Shown piece by piece: positions 63,977 to 64,000 of a DNA stretch of 64,000 nt. The notes beneath the pieces are model-generated. The model was given only the letters and a program-made list of their open reading frames with translations. It searched no databases and was not told the origin of the DNA. The position numbers were made by a program, and so were the translations under genes. This stretch comes from Paramylibacter kogurei (GTDB lineage Bacteria > Pseudomonadota > Alphaproteobacteria > Rhodobacterales > Rhodobacteraceae), in NCBI RefSeq assembly GCF_002742285.1, contig NZ_MDGM01000012.1, positions 744,001 through 808,000 on the forward strand, written 5' to 3'. Numbering within the stretch: position 1 is the stretch's first letter; each line of letters opens with the position of its first letter.

Positions 63977-64000
63977 GGAATTACTCTTTCAATATTCTTG

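Noticed and set aside
63977-64000. SAM riboswitch before metA
   Set aside because: Only 24 bases of upstream sequence are in the window, so it can neither be seen nor excluded.
1-64000. CRISPR arrays or rRNA genes
   Set aside because: No regularly spaced repeat series and no rRNA-like sequence was seen in the window.

Overview
The window reads as chromosomal DNA of an alphaproteobacterium, most likely a marine Rhodobacterales (Roseobacter-type) species. Pointers are the SPOR/dac/tmk/holB/tatD block, the imuA-imuB-dnaE2 mutasome operon, a bpt leucyltransferase, DUF2852 and RDD membrane proteins, and ilvB-ilvN split around a sulfotransferase gene. Species cannot be named from the sequence alone.

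Layout. (1) 1-5789, all minus strand: a tightly packed housekeeping block (SPOR lipoprotein, D,D-carboxypeptidase, thymidylate kinase, DNA polymerase III delta prime, TatD nuclease, metallo-beta-lactamase-fold hydrolase, AEC transporter cut by the window edge). (2) 6037-6124: tRNA-Ser(UGA), whose last 14 bases are repeated at 33674-33687. Between the copies lies a genomic island of about 27.6 kb. It carries an AlpA-like protein and a zinc-ribbon tyrosine recombinase at the left end, a P4-type integrase at the right end, a large two-gene operon that looks like an undescribed anti-phage system (8529-14816), and a copper/redox resistance region (15172-31701: YHYH protein, glutaredoxin-MauE fusion, cytochromes c, CopC, CopD, multicopper oxidase, Crp/Fnr regulator, and CusB and CusA, the CusB carrying four CusF-like domains). 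The island also holds several broken genes: a heavily mutated cueR facing an intact CueR-type promoter, frameshifted YHYH and YHS proteins, an integrase with one amber codon, and a PD-(D/E)XK nuclease fragment. (3) 33805-40505: DUF1989 protein, then a minus-strand block with glycerate 2-kinase, D-lyxose/mannose isomerase, and a candidate peptide-natural-product cassette: a 69-residue precursor with a duplicated core-like motif, an HExxH peptide beta-hydroxylase-like enzyme, and an adenylation/carrier/thioesterase protein. (4) 40863-45094: RND multidrug-type efflux adaptor and pump. (5) 45196-50442: imuA-imuB-dnaE2. (6) 50460-54322: AraC regulator divergent from iorA-iorB-type molybdenum hydroxylase. 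(7) 54386-57839: ilvN, sulfotransferase, and ilvB preceded by an Ile/Val-coding leader peptide and attenuator. (8) 57934-63976: bpt, RDD, DUF2852, 5-formyl-THF cyclo-ligase, TetR, PPK2, alpha/beta hydrolase and metA.

The two strongest candidates for an undescribed system are the nuclease-STAND NTPase plus zinc-ribbon-nuclease operon in the island, and the precursor/HExxH/NRPS-like cassette outside it. Both functional readings are inference from motifs and gene order; no database search was possible.
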